This document shows, piece by piece, positions 35,588-44,841 of a DNA stretch of 64,000 nt (the stretch's first letter is position 1; each line of letters starts with the position of its first letter). The DNA lies in NCBI GenBank assembly GCA_009917455.1, contig QZDS01000017.1, positions 43,568 to 107,567 of the forward strand, written 5' to 3'. This stretch comes from a bacterium 1xD8-48 (GTDB taxonomy: Bacteria; Bacillota; Clostridia; Lachnospirales; Lachnospiraceae). A model generated the notes under the pieces. The model did not search any database and had not been told where the DNA came from. It saw only the letters and a list, made by a program, of their open reading frames with translations. Made by a program: the position numbers and the translations under genes.

Positions 35588-36850
35588 ATGTCTTATCACT
35601 ATTTATTAGATTTGGCGCTGATTCTTTTAAGTACTAAGCTGTTTGGAATTCTGACAGGAAAATTCCAGATGCCGCGGGTAGTGGGAGCGCTTCTGGCCGG
35701 ACTTGTGCTGGGCCCCGCTATGTTTAACGTCCTGTCGGAAACCGAATTTCTCTCGCAGCTGAGTGAACTTGGAGTCATTGTAATTCTTTTCACAGCGGGA
35801 ATGGGCACTGACCTTCGGGAATTGAAAAATGCCGGAAAAGCCGGATTTCTGGTGGCCCTATGCGGAGTGCTGGTTCCCATGGCAATGGGAACAGGTTTTG
35901 GCTGGCTGGCCGGAAAAGCCGGATGGCTCCCGGGAAACACCTTTTTGGAGAATGTTTTTCTGGGAACGGTACTTACGGCAACTTCTGTCAGCATTACTGT
36001 TGAGACGCTAAAGGAGCTGGGCCGCCTGGATACCCGGGTGGGCAGCACGATTTTAGCCGCTGCGCTGATTGACGACGTATTGGGTCTGGTGGCGCTGACA
36101 ATAGTCGCAAGCATGGCTGGCGACGGAAGCGGGGTTTTGCTGGTGATGCTGAAAATCGTTCTGTTTTTTGTTTTTGCGATTGTCGCAGCCTTTGGAGGTA
36201 TTCGGCTCTTTCGCTGGATAATTGACCATGCCCAACAGAAAAATCTCCGGCGGTATCCGGTATTTGCTTTTGTGATTTGCCTGCTTTTGGCTTACTGTGC
36301 GGAAGAATTTTTTGGTGTGGCAGATATTATCGGCGCATTTGTAGCGGGGCTGGTTGTGGCATGCACCTCCAAAGCAGAATATATCCGTTCGAAATTCGAG
36401 CCTTTGAGCTATCTGCTTTTGACCCCGGTGTTTTTTTCCGGAATAGGAATTAAGGTGGAACTGCCCAGGTTGAGCGGGAGCCTTGTTGCCTTTTCTTTAC
36501 TCCTTTTGGCTGTTGCAGTTCTGTCAAAGGTTATCGGGTGCGGCCTGGGAGCGCGGCTTTGCGGATTTAACACTGCAGAAAGTATTCAGGTGGGAACCGG
36601 AATGGCCTGCCGTGGAGAGGTGGCTTTGATTGTGGCAAACAGGGGATTATCCATGGGAGCTCTCAGTCAGGCTATGATGACGCCTGTTGTAATTACAGTG
36701 GTGGGCTGCGCCGTATTGACGCCGCTGTTGCTGAAGCTGGCTTTCAGCGGTCATAGCAAGGAAACGGATGACGGGAGCACTATTGCCGCCAGGTACCACA
36801 GAACCGAAAAGCTTGAGCGGGTATCTGATGAACTGCTGAGCAATAAATGA
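35588..36850 (+). CDS. CPA2 family monovalent cation:proton antiporter
   Basis: The 420-residue protein has about twelve helices, with PRVVGALLAGLVLGPAMF and GVIVILFTAGMGTDLRELK, the typical CPA2 front end. ALIDDVLGLVAL contains the ion-binding Asp-Asp of helix 5, and GTGMACRGEVALIVA matches the late helix. It exchanges Na+ or K+ for H+ across the membrane. There is no C-terminal TrkA-N domain. AAGGAGG precedes ATG 35588. The metal exporter gene begins 55 bp later. Confidence 0.92.
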   Translation: MSYHYLLDLALILLSTKLFGILTGKFQMPRVVGALLAGLVLGPAMFNVLSETEFLSQLSELGVIVILFTAGMGTDLRELKNAGKAGFLVALCGVLVPMAMGTGFGWLAGKAGWLPGNTFLENVFLGTVLTATSVSITVETLKELGRLDTRVGSTILAAALIDDVLGLVALTIVASMAGDGSGVLLVMLKIVLFFVFAIVAAFGGIRLFRWIIDHAQQKNLRRYPVFAFVICLLLAYCAEEFFGVADIIGAFVAGLVVACTSKAEYIRSKFEPLSYLLLTPVFFSGIGIKVELPRLSGSLVAFSLLLLAVAVLSKVIGCGLGARLCGFNTAESIQVGTGMACRGEVALIVANRGLSMGALSQAMMTPVVITVVGCAVLTPLLLKLAFSGHSKETDDGSTIAARYHRTEKLERVSDELLSNK

Positions 36851-36905
36851 TGCTGGCAGCAGAGGATATCCTGCTGCACTGGAACGGAGAAAAGGAGCAC
36901 AATAC

Positions 36906-37766
36906 GTGATAAGAGATATTCTGCTTGACACTTTGACGGATGGAATAAAACTGCTTCCGTTTCTGTTTATTACCTATTTGATAATGGAAAACATTGAACA
37001 TAAAACCAGCAAAAAAACCCGGCAGATAATGAAAAGCTCGGGGAAATGGGGGCCGGCGCTTGGCGGAGCGCTCGGCGTATTTCCCCAGTGCGGGTTTTCC
37101 GCTGCGGCATCGAATCTCTATGCGGGACGCGTGATTACTATGGGAACGCTGGCCGCTGTATTTTTGTCCACATCGGATGAAATGCTCCCGATACTGATAT
37201 CTGAGAAAGTGAATGCGGGAACGATTTTCAGGATTCTCGCAGTAAAGGTTTCTGTCGGTATTTTGGCAGGATTTTTGATTGATTTGTTTCACAGAAGGCA
37301 AAAGGGGACGGATACGGAAGAACTGCGGATAGAGCATATGTGCGAGCATCAGCACTGTAACTGCGAAAAGGAAAGCATCTTTCAATCGGCTCTCCGCCAT
37401 ACGGTTCAGATATTTTTGTTTATTCTGGCAATTTCCCTGGCGCTTAATCTGCTAATTCACTTCGCAGGCGAAGAGCGTCTGGCCGGGCTGGTTTCAGGAA
37501 ATCCAGTTTTAGGCACGATGGCGGCCGGGCTGGTTGGCCTGATACCAAACTGCGCCTCATCTGTGATTCTGACGCAGCTTTATCTTGAAGGGCTGCTGGG
37601 GGCGGGGGCAATGCTTGCCGGACTGCTTGCCGGCTCCGGGATTGGTCTTCTGGTGCTCTACCGGGTAAATGATGATATGAAGGAAAATATAAGAATAACG
37701 GTAATGCTTTATGCTATAGGCGTTCTTGCGGGAATTTTTATTGAAATGTGTGGAATGACATTTTGA
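36906..37766 (+). CDS. ArsP_2-type putative heavy-metal or arsenic exporter
   Basis: The 286-residue membrane protein contains an internal duplication marked by GVFPQCGFSAAASNLYAGR (residues 58-76) and GLIPNCASSVILTQLYLEG (residues 212-230). It has an intervening cytoplasmic His/Cys-rich loop HMCEHQHCNCEKE that could bind metal. This fits the ArsP_2 family (10-helix exporters), sometimes annotated as manganese transporters; the ion is not determined. The start is GTG 36906 with AAGGAG upstream. It probably shares a transcript with the antiporter. Confidence 0.85.
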   Translation: MIRDILLDTLTDGIKLLPFLFITYLIMENIEHKTSKKTRQIMKSSGKWGPALGGALGVFPQCGFSAAASNLYAGRVITMGTLAAVFLSTSDEMLPILISEKVNAGTIFRILAVKVSVGILAGFLIDLFHRRQKGTDTEELRIEHMCEHQHCNCEKESIFQSALRHTVQIFLFILAISLALNLLIHFAGEERLAGLVSGNPVLGTMAAGLVGLIPNCASSVILTQLYLEGLLGAGAMLAGLLAGSGIGLLVLYRVNDDMKENIRITVMLYAIGVLAGIFIEMCGMTF

Positions 37767-37797
37767 CCGGATATCATCAAAATTCCATTTCAGAGCG

Positions 37798-37844
37798 AAA
37801 AAAAGCACCATCCCCAAGGCTCATACGTCCCCAAAAATGGTACT
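37798..37844 (-). terminator. terminator of the tRNA-Lys gene
   Basis: On the minus strand AGTACCAT pairs with ATGGTGCT (one G-U), followed by seven T. It lies immediately after the tRNA 3' end and may also catch rightward transcription from the exporter gene. Confidence 0.75.
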
Positions 37845-37847
37845 CCG

Positions 37848-37920
37848 TGCGTCTTCAGGGGCTCGAACCCTGGACACCCTGATTAAGAGTCAGGTGCTCT
37901 ACCAACTGAGCTAAAGACGC
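37848..37920 (-). tRNA. tRNA-Lys (CTT anticodon)
   Basis: The minus strand folds as a 73-nt cloverleaf: acceptor GCGTCTT/AAGACGC, D arm with AGCTCAGTTGGTAGAGC, anticodon loop CTCTTAA with anticodon CTT, T loop GGTTCGAGCCC, discriminator A. CCA is not encoded. It is a solitary tRNA gene with its own promoter (TTGCAA, 17 bases, TATAAT; complement of 37961-37989). Confidence 0.96.
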
Positions 37921-37960
37921 AAACAACTTTCTCTTTTGTCTCATTTACAGCACATAGGGT

Positions 37961-37989
37961 ATTATAGTATAATGTTTTTTGGTTTGCAA
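37961..37989 (-). promoter_or_regulatory. promoter of tRNA-Lys
   Basis: Minus-strand TTGCAA, 17 bases, TATAAT, ending 40 bp before the tRNA 5' end. Confidence 0.75.
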
Positions 37990-38046
37990 GTATTTTTTTA
38001 AAATTTTTTCATAAAATATTAATTTTTTTTCAGGAGATACCATAAA

Positions 38047-38835
38047 ATGATATTTGATACCCATGCGCATTATGACGATAAGGCTTTTGACAGCGACCGA
38101 AAAGAGCTTTTTCATAATATGAAGAAGGAAGGAGTAGAGTTTATTGTAAACGTAGGATCCGACCTTGAGGCCAACCGGAAAACGCTGGCTCTGGCAGAGG
38201 AATTTCCCTTTATTTATGCGGCGCTTGGCGTGCACCCGTCGGAGGCAGGAGAGCTTGCGGAAGCTGACATACAGTGGATTAAAAAGAAAGTGGAGAACCC
38301 GAAGGTAGTGGCAATCGGGGAAATCGGTCTGGATTATTACTGGCCGGAGCCGGATAAAACCGTTCAGAAGAAATGGTTTGAGAGGCAGCTTGCCCTTGCG
38401 GGCGAAACAGGTCTTCCGATTATCGTACATTCCCGGGACGCGGCGAAGGACACGCTTGAGATGTTAAAGGCATGGCAGGTGCAGAAAACGGGAGGCGTAA
38501 TTCACTGCTTTTCCTACACGAAGGAAATTGCAAGGGAATATTTAAATATGGACTACTATTTTGGCATTGGCGGCGTCCTTACCTTTAAAAATGCAAAAAA
38601 GCTTGTGGAAGCCGTGGAATATATTCCCATGAACCGGATTTTGCTGGAGACGGATTGCCCCTATCTGGCGCCGGAGCCTTATCGCGGAAAAAGAAACCAG
38701 TCTTCCTATATTCACTACGTTGCGCAGAAGCTGGCTGAAATTAAAAATATAAGTAAGGAAGAAGTATTGGCGCAGACCATGCGGAATGCAAAGGAATTTT
38801 ACAGGATTTCAGAGGCACAGACTATATCTGATTAG
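38047..38835 (+). CDS. TatD family metal-dependent hydrolase
   Basis: A TIM-barrel deoxyribonuclease-like enzyme (262 residues). Metal ligands appear in FDTHAHYDD, GEIGLDYYW, PIIVHSRDA, GVIHCFSYTKE and LLETDCPYLAPEPYRGKRN. The family has 3'-5' exonuclease and D-aminoacyl-tRNA deacylase-like reports. The KsgA gene follows after 54 bp, an arrangement common in Firmicutes. CAGGAG precedes ATG 38047. Confidence 0.95.
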   Translation: MIFDTHAHYDDKAFDSDRKELFHNMKKEGVEFIVNVGSDLEANRKTLALAEEFPFIYAALGVHPSEAGELAEADIQWIKKKVENPKVVAIGEIGLDYYWPEPDKTVQKKWFERQLALAGETGLPIIVHSRDAAKDTLEMLKAWQVQKTGGVIHCFSYTKEIAREYLNMDYYFGIGGVLTFKNAKKLVEAVEYIPMNRILLETDCPYLAPEPYRGKRNQSSYIHYVAQKLAEIKNISKEEVLAQTMRNAKEFYRISEAQTISD

Positions 38836-38889
38836 TTTTTATAAGAGCAGGAAACGCAGATTGGTAAGGGCTTTGGTTAGGAGAAGAAG

Positions 38890-39768
38890 ATGGCATATCT
38901 GGGAACACCGGCAGCAACGGCAGCGGTTATTAAAAAGCACGATTTCAGATTCCAGAAAAAGTACGGGCAGAATTTTCTGATAGATGCAAATATTTTACAA
39001 AAAATTGTTGATGCCGCGCAAATAACAAAGGAAGATTACATAGTGGAAATCGGCCCAGGCATCGGTACCATGACCCAGTATCTGGCGGAAAGCGCCGGGG
39101 GAGTCGCGGCAGTGGAGATTGATAAAAACCTGATTCCGATTTTAAAAGAGACGCTTTCAGAGTATGACAACGTTTGTATAATGAATGAAGATATTTTAAA
39201 AATGGATATAAAAAGACTGGCGGAAGAAAAAAACAGCGGACGGCCCGTCAAGGTAGTGGCGAATCTGCCATATTATATTACCACGCCTATTATTATGGGG
39301 CTTTTTGAAAGCCATGCGCCGGTTTCCGATATCACAATTATGGTGCAGGAGGAAGTTGCGGAGCGGATGCAGACCGGCCCCGGCACCAAGGATTACGGAG
39401 CTTTAAGTCTTGCCGTGCAGTATTATGCAAAGCCGGAAACGGTACTGAAGGTGTCGGCGTCCTGTTTTATGCCAAGACCGAACGTGGGAAGCGCGGTGAT
39501 ACGGCTCACCCGGTTTGAGGAGCCGCCGGTAAAGGCGGACGACGAAGAAAAGCTGTTTTCCGTTATCCGGGCGGCCTTTAACCAGCGGAGGAAAACACTT
39601 GCCAACGCCCTTGCCAACGCGTCGGCGATTAAGTGCGCCGGGGGAGGAGCGGTGAAGGTGACAAGGCAGCAGGTTTGCGATGCGCTTGAGAGGATGGGGC
39701 TTGCGCAGACCATAAGGGGAGAAGCCCTTTCTCTTGCGCAGTTTGCCGAGTTTTGTAATCTGCTTTAA
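38890..39768 (+). CDS. rsmA: 16S rRNA A1518/A1519 dimethyltransferase RsmA (KsgA)
   Basis: The 292-residue enzyme dimethylates two adjacent adenines near the 3' end of 16S rRNA during small-subunit maturation. QKKYGQNFLIDANILQKIV, VEIGPGIGTMTQYL (SAM motif I), VEIDKNLIPIL, VVANLPYYITTPIIM (NLPY catalytic motif), VQEEVAERMQTGPGTKDYGALS and FMPRPNVGSAVI are all present. GGAG precedes the ATG. Confidence 0.97.
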   Translation: MAYLGTPAATAAVIKKHDFRFQKKYGQNFLIDANILQKIVDAAQITKEDYIVEIGPGIGTMTQYLAESAGGVAAVEIDKNLIPILKETLSEYDNVCIMNEDILKMDIKRLAEEKNSGRPVKVVANLPYYITTPIIMGLFESHAPVSDITIMVQEEVAERMQTGPGTKDYGALSLAVQYYAKPETVLKVSASCFMPRPNVGSAVIRLTRFEEPPVKADDEEKLFSVIRAAFNQRRKTLANALANASAIKCAGGGAVKVTRQQVCDALERMGLAQTIRGEALSLAQFAEFCNLL

Positions 39769-39772
39769 CCTT

Positions 39773-39801
39773 TTGACATACGAAAAAGCATATGGTAAAC
39801 T
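39773..39801 (+). promoter_or_regulatory. promoter of the TPR/pseudo-AAA gene
   Basis: TTGACA, 17 bases, TAAACT, starting 5 bp after the rsmA stop and 61 bp before the TTG start at 39862. Confidence 0.7.
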
Positions 39802-39861
39802 AAAAAATAAAAATCGGGTGATTATGCCCTGTGGAAGAAAGCATACATGAGGTGAGTACCC

Positions 39862-42750
39862 TTGGATAAATACGAATACAAAGTACGCGCAGACGAAATA
39901 AAGACTCTGATTTCGGAAGGAAGATATGCGGATGCTGTAAAAATTGCGGACAGCGTTGACTGGCGCAGAGTAAAGAGCGTCATGATGCTGTGTACAATCA
40001 GCGATTTATATAAGATTAACAGGAGATATGAGGACAGCAGGGATATTCTTCTGCTTGCATACGAGCGGCATGCGGGCGGGAGACTGATAGTTTATTCTTT
40101 ATGCGAGCTTTCCATTAAGCTGGGAGAGTTTGTACAGGCTCTTGAGTATTACAAGGAGTTTGTTCAGCTCGCGCCCAAGGACAGCGGACGATACGTGCTG
40201 CAATATAAGATATACGAGGCCCAGGAAGTGAGTCTTGAGGAGCGCATAGAAGTCCTTGAAGAACTGAAAAAGCGGGATTACCGTGAAAAATGGGCGTATG
40301 AACTTGCATATTTGTATCACAGAGTCGGTCTTGCCTCCAAATGTGTGGAGGAATGTGACGAGATGTTCCTCTGGTTCGGCGAGGGAAGATATGTGCTAAG
40401 AGCGCTGGAGCTTAAGATGCTCCATGAACCTTTAAGCGAAGACCAGCAGATGAAATATGAGCAGATGAAGGAGACAGGGGGCTTTATCACCTCCGATTAT
40501 GCTGTTGACCAGCAGGAAATCAAGAAAGCTGCGGAAAATGAAACGGAGGATGAAGACGACGACGAGTTCAGCCTCCAGGAAAATATTCTCACCGACAATA
40601 CGCAGGAAATACCATCTAAAGACGAGATGGATATTCAGGTTAAAACCGTGGATGTTAGCCAGTATAATACCATTAATCTTCAAAAGGAACTGGCGGAAAG
40701 CATGAAAGAAATTCTGGAACTGCCGGGAGAGGAGAAGAGCGAGTCTTCGGCGGAAACGGAGAACGAAGATAGCGCGCCGAAGACGGAAGAATACATACCT
40801 CTGGAGGACTATTCGGAGGCTCTTCTCAAAACACAGATTTATGAGCCTGTGACCGGTGCGGATATTCAGGTGAATTCTGATGAGAAGACGGTTCATTTTG
40901 AAGAAGTAAAGCCGTCCATAATAAAGGAAGAACCCCGGACGGAAATGAGGGAGCTCAAAAATACCGGGTCTGCGGTTTCCGGGGAAAAGAGCTCCGAAGA
41001 AGTATTTTTTGGAAATACGGAGGAGGTAAATATTCAGGACGTGGTTACGGAGCTGGAAGCCCAGAACAGCAGTCGCAGCCTGTTTGCCCCTTTGGATGAG
41101 CAACAGGAGGAAAACCGCAGGGAGGCGGCCGGCGAGAAAATACCGGCGGCAAGTGCAAATTCTGCTATCAGCAATACCGGCGTGATTAAGGCGTTTCACA
41201 AGCCCTCCGGTTATGACAATATTCTGACTCAGGAGTATGACGGACAGATTTCTCTGGTGGTTCCCGAGCAGGATAAAGTGGAAAAACAGATTACCGGCCA
41301 GCTCAGTATTGAGGATATCATGACCGAGTGGGAAAAGATGAAGGAGGAGAGCGAGCGCAGGCGGATGGAGGATATCCGCAGGCGTGTTCACCAGCAGACG
41401 GAAACGCTTTTTGCCGATTTTGACGAGTCCACCAAAACCGGGCTTTTGGAGGAGCTGGAGAAAGCCATGGTTTCAGCGGCGATGAAGGAAGAGAAGCTGA
41501 AAGCGGCGAAGGAGAGGCCCAGGGTAGTAAAGGTAGCCGATATCGATAAGGCGCAGAAGGAGAAGCTGGCGGAAGCACAGAAAGCCGAAACAGCAGGGGA
41601 GAGCGGGGAGAATACCGGCGAGGACGCTTTGGCAGAAAAGGAGCCGCAGGCCGGGGAGGAAGCAAAGAAACTATCGAAAGCGGACGCCGCCAAAAAGGAA
41701 CAGGACAGAAAGCTGTTAGAGGAATACCTGAAAAGAGCGGAGGAATTTATTAAGGAAAATCCCATAGATTTGTCAGAAGAAGAGGAATCAGCAGAAAGTA
41801 ATTCGGATTCCGAAGAAGCAGGGGAGCTTCCAGAGGGAGAGGCTCAGGAAGCGCCGGAGGATGCCTCTGAATCAGAAGAGAAGACGTCTAAAAAAGCAAA
41901 GTCACCGGAGGGGAAAAAGCAAAAGGCAGATAAACAGAAAAATAAAGAAGAGCAAAAACCGGCGGACGATGGGGAGGACGGCGGGAGCAGGCCTGATATC
42001 CGGGAAATGACGGGAAGTGAGAGAGAACAATTTGCACCATTTATTCACCATAAACGTACCAGAAGACAAATTGTGGAGGCAATTGACAATATCAGCATGG
42101 CTTCTTATACGGGAAACGTGGTTATCACGGGGGAGGAAGACACGGGGACGATTGCGCTTGCAAAGCTTCTGGTAAAGGAAATCCAGCTTTCAGACAGCAA
42201 TTTTTCAGGGAAAGTGGCCAAGATTTCCGGGAGCACCATGAACAAGAAAGATGTGGCGGCTACCTTATCAAAGCTTTCCGGGGGAGCGCTGATTATTGAA
42301 GGCGCGGCATCTATGAAAAAGCCCACAGTGGAGCAGCTTTTAGGGGCGCTGAATCAGGAAAGCCAGGGGCTTATCGTCTTACTTGAGGGGACGAAGCCTA
42401 AAATCAATGACTTCCTGGAGGAATATTCGGAACTTAAGCCGGTATTTAATCTGCGGGTGGATGTGGAGGCTCTTGACGACCAGACGCTGGTAAAATATGC
42501 CAAAAAGTATGCCTTGGAGCAGGAGTATACCATTGACGAACTGGGAGTACTTGCGCTGCATACCAGAATCGCGGACATGCAGACCAGCGACCATGAGGTG
42601 ACTCTGGGAGAAATCGAGGAGCTGGTGGACGAGGCGATTTATTATGCGGACAGAAAGACGCCTCAGCATTTTGTCGATGTGCTGCTGGGCAAGCGTTATG
42701 ATGAAGAGGACATGATTGTTCTTCGAGAAAAAGATTTTATGCACTATTAG
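39862..42750 (+). CDS. TPR protein with acidic linker and degenerate AAA (SpoVK/CbxX-like) domain
   Basis: The 962-residue product has three parts. Residues 1-210 are TPR-like helices (LISEGRYADAVKIADS; CTISDLYKINRRYEDSRDIL; LSIKLGEFVQALEYYKEFV). Residues ~215-715 are long, acidic and Lys-rich low-complexity sequence with charged helices. Residues ~725-962 resemble the AAA core of SpoVK/CbxX proteins, including NDFLEEYSELKPVFNLRVD. However, the Walker A place reads ITGEEDTGTIALAKL (no Lys) and the Walker B place LIIEGAASM lacks the Asp-Glu pair, so ATP hydrolysis is unlikely. TTG start with GAGGTGAG upstream. GlgB follows after 19 bp. No signal peptide or membrane helix; an intracellular scaffold is inferred. 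Confidence 0.8.
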   Translation: MDKYEYKVRADEIKTLISEGRYADAVKIADSVDWRRVKSVMMLCTISDLYKINRRYEDSRDILLLAYERHAGGRLIVYSLCELSIKLGEFVQALEYYKEFVQLAPKDSGRYVLQYKIYEAQEVSLEERIEVLEELKKRDYREKWAYELAYLYHRVGLASKCVEECDEMFLWFGEGRYVLRALELKMLHEPLSEDQQMKYEQMKETGGFITSDYAVDQQEIKKAAENETEDEDDDEFSLQENILTDNTQEIPSKDEMDIQVKTVDVSQYNTINLQKELAESMKEILELPGEEKSESSAETENEDSAPKTEEYIPLEDYSEALLKTQIYEPVTGADIQVNSDEKTVHFEEVKPSIIKEEPRTEMRELKNTGSAVSGEKSSEEVFFGNTEEVNIQDVVTELEAQNSSRSLFAPLDEQQEENRREAAGEKIPAASANSAISNTGVIKAFHKPSGYDNILTQEYDGQISLVVPEQDKVEKQITGQLSIEDIMTEWEKMKEESERRRMEDIRRRVHQQTETLFADFDESTKTGLLEELEKAMVSAAMKEEKLKAAKERPRVVKVADIDKAQKEKLAEAQKAETAGESGENTGEDALAEKEPQAGEEAKKLSKADAAKKEQDRKLLEEYLKRAEEFIKENPIDLSEEEESAESNSDSEEAGELPEGEAQEAPEDASESEEKTSKKAKSPEGKKQKADKQKNKEEQKPADDGEDGGSRPDIREMTGSEREQFAPFIHHKRTRRQIVEAIDNISMASYTGNVVITGEEDTGTIALAKLLVKEIQLSDSNFSGKVAKISGSTMNKKDVAATLSKLSGGALIIEGAASMKKPTVEQLLGALNQESQGLIVLLEGTKPKINDFLEEYSELKPVFNLRVDVEALDDQTLVKYAKKYALEQEYTIDELGVLALHTRIADMQTSDHEVTLGEIEELVDEAIYYADRKTPQHFVDVLLGKRYDEEDMIVLREKDFMHY

Positions 42751-42769
42751 TATGGGGGTAATGTAAGGA

Positions 42770-44689
42770 ATGGGAGAAACAATTAAAAAAACAGAAGAAG
42801 GCGTTTTTATTTCGGAGGCAGACCAGTATTTATTTGCCCAGGGTACGCACTATGATATTTATAAAAAGCTTGGCGCGCATCCCACGGTTCAGGAAGGCAG
42901 GGAAGGTGTGTTCTTTGGCGTCTGGGCTCCGAATGCGGAAAGCGTTCATGTAATCGGGTCTTTTAACGGTTGGGATGAAACGGCCAATCCTATGAAAAAA
43001 ATCGGGCCCGGCGGAATTCACACAGTGTTTGTTCCGGGCGTAGGCGAAGGCGAGTTATATAAATATTTAATAACCACGCCTTATGGGGAAAAGCTGTACA
43101 AGGCTGACCCTTTTGCAAACAGTGCCGAACTCCGTCCCGGAACGGCGTCTAAGACGGCTGATATTTCCGGTTTCAGGTGGACGGACGGCGTGTGGATGAA
43201 AGAACGTTCCGGCAAGGATTATAATAAGGAGCCTCTTGCAATTTATGAGTGCCATATTGGCTCCTGGATGCGTCATCCGAGACCCGAGGAAAAGGGCTTT
43301 TACAATTACCGTGAATTTGCCGACAGAATTGTGGAATATCTGAAGGAAATGAAATATACCCATATTGAGCTTATGGGAATCACCGAGTATCCTTACGACG
43401 GTTCCTGGGGATATCAGGTGACGGGATATTATGCGCCTACGTCCCGTTACGGCGAGCCGAAGGATTTTATGTATCTGATTAATAAACTGCACAAGAATAA
43501 AATCGGCGTGATACTGGACTGGGTGCCGGCTCATTTTGCCACGGATGCCCACGGGCTTGGACGGTTTGACGGACAGTGCATTTTTGAGCATCCCGACCCG
43601 AGAAAGGGAGAGCACCCCGATTGGGGAACCAAGATTTTCAATTATGAAAAGACGGAAGTTAAGAATTTCCTGATAGCCAATGTCCTGTACTGGATAAAGG
43701 AATTTCATGTTGACGGAATCCGGGTGGACGCGGTGGCTTCCATGCTTTATCTTGACTACGGAAAGCAGGACGGACAGTGGGTGGCCAACAAGTACGGCGG
43801 AAATGAAAATCTGGAGGCTATTGAGTTCTTCAAGCATTTGAATTCCGTGGTGAGAGGCACTTATCCGGGCTTTCTGACAATCGCAGAGGAATCAACGGCA
43901 TGGCCTAAGATAACGGGGAAGGTAGAGGACGACGGCCTTGGCTTTTCCTTTAAGTGGAACATGGGATGGATGCACGATTTCTGCGAGTACATGAAACTGG
44001 ACCCCTATTTCAGAAAGAACAACCATTACGCCCTTACGTTTGCCATGTCCTATAATGAAAGTGAAAATTATATCCTGCCTCTTTCTCATGATGAAGTGGT
44101 ACATTTGAAATGTTCCATGGTTAACAAGATGCCGGGATATCAGACAGACAAGTACGCAAACCTGCGCTGCGGCTATACGTATATGTTCGGTCATGCCGGA
44201 AAAAAACTTCTTTTCATGGGCCAGGATTTCGGTCAGGAAAGAGAATGGAGCGAAGAGCGGGAACTGGACTGGTTCTTGCTGGGAGAGGACTTAAACAAAG
44301 GGCTTCACCAATATATGAAAGAGCTTTTGGCAATTTACAGGAAATACCCCTGCATGTATGAGTTCGACAACTGCTGGGACGGGTTCGAGTGGCTCAATTG
44401 CGATGATAAGGACAGAAGTACTTACAGCTTTTTCAGAAAATCTTCAACCGGGAAAAACAATCTTTTGTTCATCATCAATATGACTCCCATCGCCTGGGAG
44501 AATTACAAGCTGGGCGTTCCCAAAAAGAAGAAATACAAATTGCTGCTTAACAGCGCGGAAGAGCGGTTCGGCGGGGCCGGCGGAGTGATGCCGAAGGAGA
44601 TTATGGCGGTGAAGGAAGAGTGCGATTACAGGAATTACAGCATTACTTTAGACCTCCCTCCTTACGCGGCGGCGGTATTTGTTTTTTAA
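42770..44689 (+). CDS. glgB: 1,4-alpha-glucan branching enzyme
   Basis: GlgB introduces alpha-1,6 branches into glycogen. A CBM48 domain (about residues 25-130: GVFFGVWAPNAESVHVIGSFNGWDE) precedes the GH13 barrel. Catalytic residues are in GIRVDAVASMLYLDYG (Asp nucleophile), TIAEESTAWP (Glu acid/base) and LPLSHDEVVH (Asp). The C-terminal beta domain closes the 639-residue protein. The ribosome site GGGGG is 11 bases upstream, weaker than usual. No other glg gene is nearby. A terminator follows at 44728. Confidence 0.95.
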   Translation: MGETIKKTEEGVFISEADQYLFAQGTHYDIYKKLGAHPTVQEGREGVFFGVWAPNAESVHVIGSFNGWDETANPMKKIGPGGIHTVFVPGVGEGELYKYLITTPYGEKLYKADPFANSAELRPGTASKTADISGFRWTDGVWMKERSGKDYNKEPLAIYECHIGSWMRHPRPEEKGFYNYREFADRIVEYLKEMKYTHIELMGITEYPYDGSWGYQVTGYYAPTSRYGEPKDFMYLINKLHKNKIGVILDWVPAHFATDAHGLGRFDGQCIFEHPDPRKGEHPDWGTKIFNYEKTEVKNFLIANVLYWIKEFHVDGIRVDAVASMLYLDYGKQDGQWVANKYGGNENLEAIEFFKHLNSVVRGTYPGFLTIAEESTAWPKITGKVEDDGLGFSFKWNMGWMHDFCEYMKLDPYFRKNNHYALTFAMSYNESENYILPLSHDEVVHLKCSMVNKMPGYQTDKYANLRCGYTYMFGHAGKKLLFMGQDFGQEREWSEERELDWFLLGEDLNKGLHQYMKELLAIYRKYPCMYEFDNCWDGFEWLNCDDKDRSTYSFFRKSSTGKNNLLFIINMTPIAWENYKLGVPKKKKYKLLLNSAEERFGGAGGVMPKEIMAVKEECDYRNYSITLDLPPYAAAVFVF

Positions 44690-44727
44690 CAGGATATTAA
44701 GAAAAAGAAAATATGTGCCGAAATAAA

Positions 44728-44757
44728 GGGTGAATGCATAAGGCATTCGCCCTTTTT
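44728..44757 (+). terminator. intrinsic terminator after glgB
   Basis: GGGTGAATGC pairs with GCATTCGCCC (10 bp, one G-T) around a 5-base loop and is followed by five T. Confidence 0.88.
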
Positions 44758-44841
44758 CACGGGAAGGCAAGAGGCAGGGCTCGCTTTTGCGTGCGGCAAA
44801 GCGGCATATGGATGAATAGTGAATATTTGAGGTTAAGCAGA

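Noticed and set aside
40432..41391. 319-codon minus-strand frame opposite the TPR/pseudo-AAA gene
   Set aside because: Hydrophobic antisense of acidic low-complexity coding sequence; no start signal.
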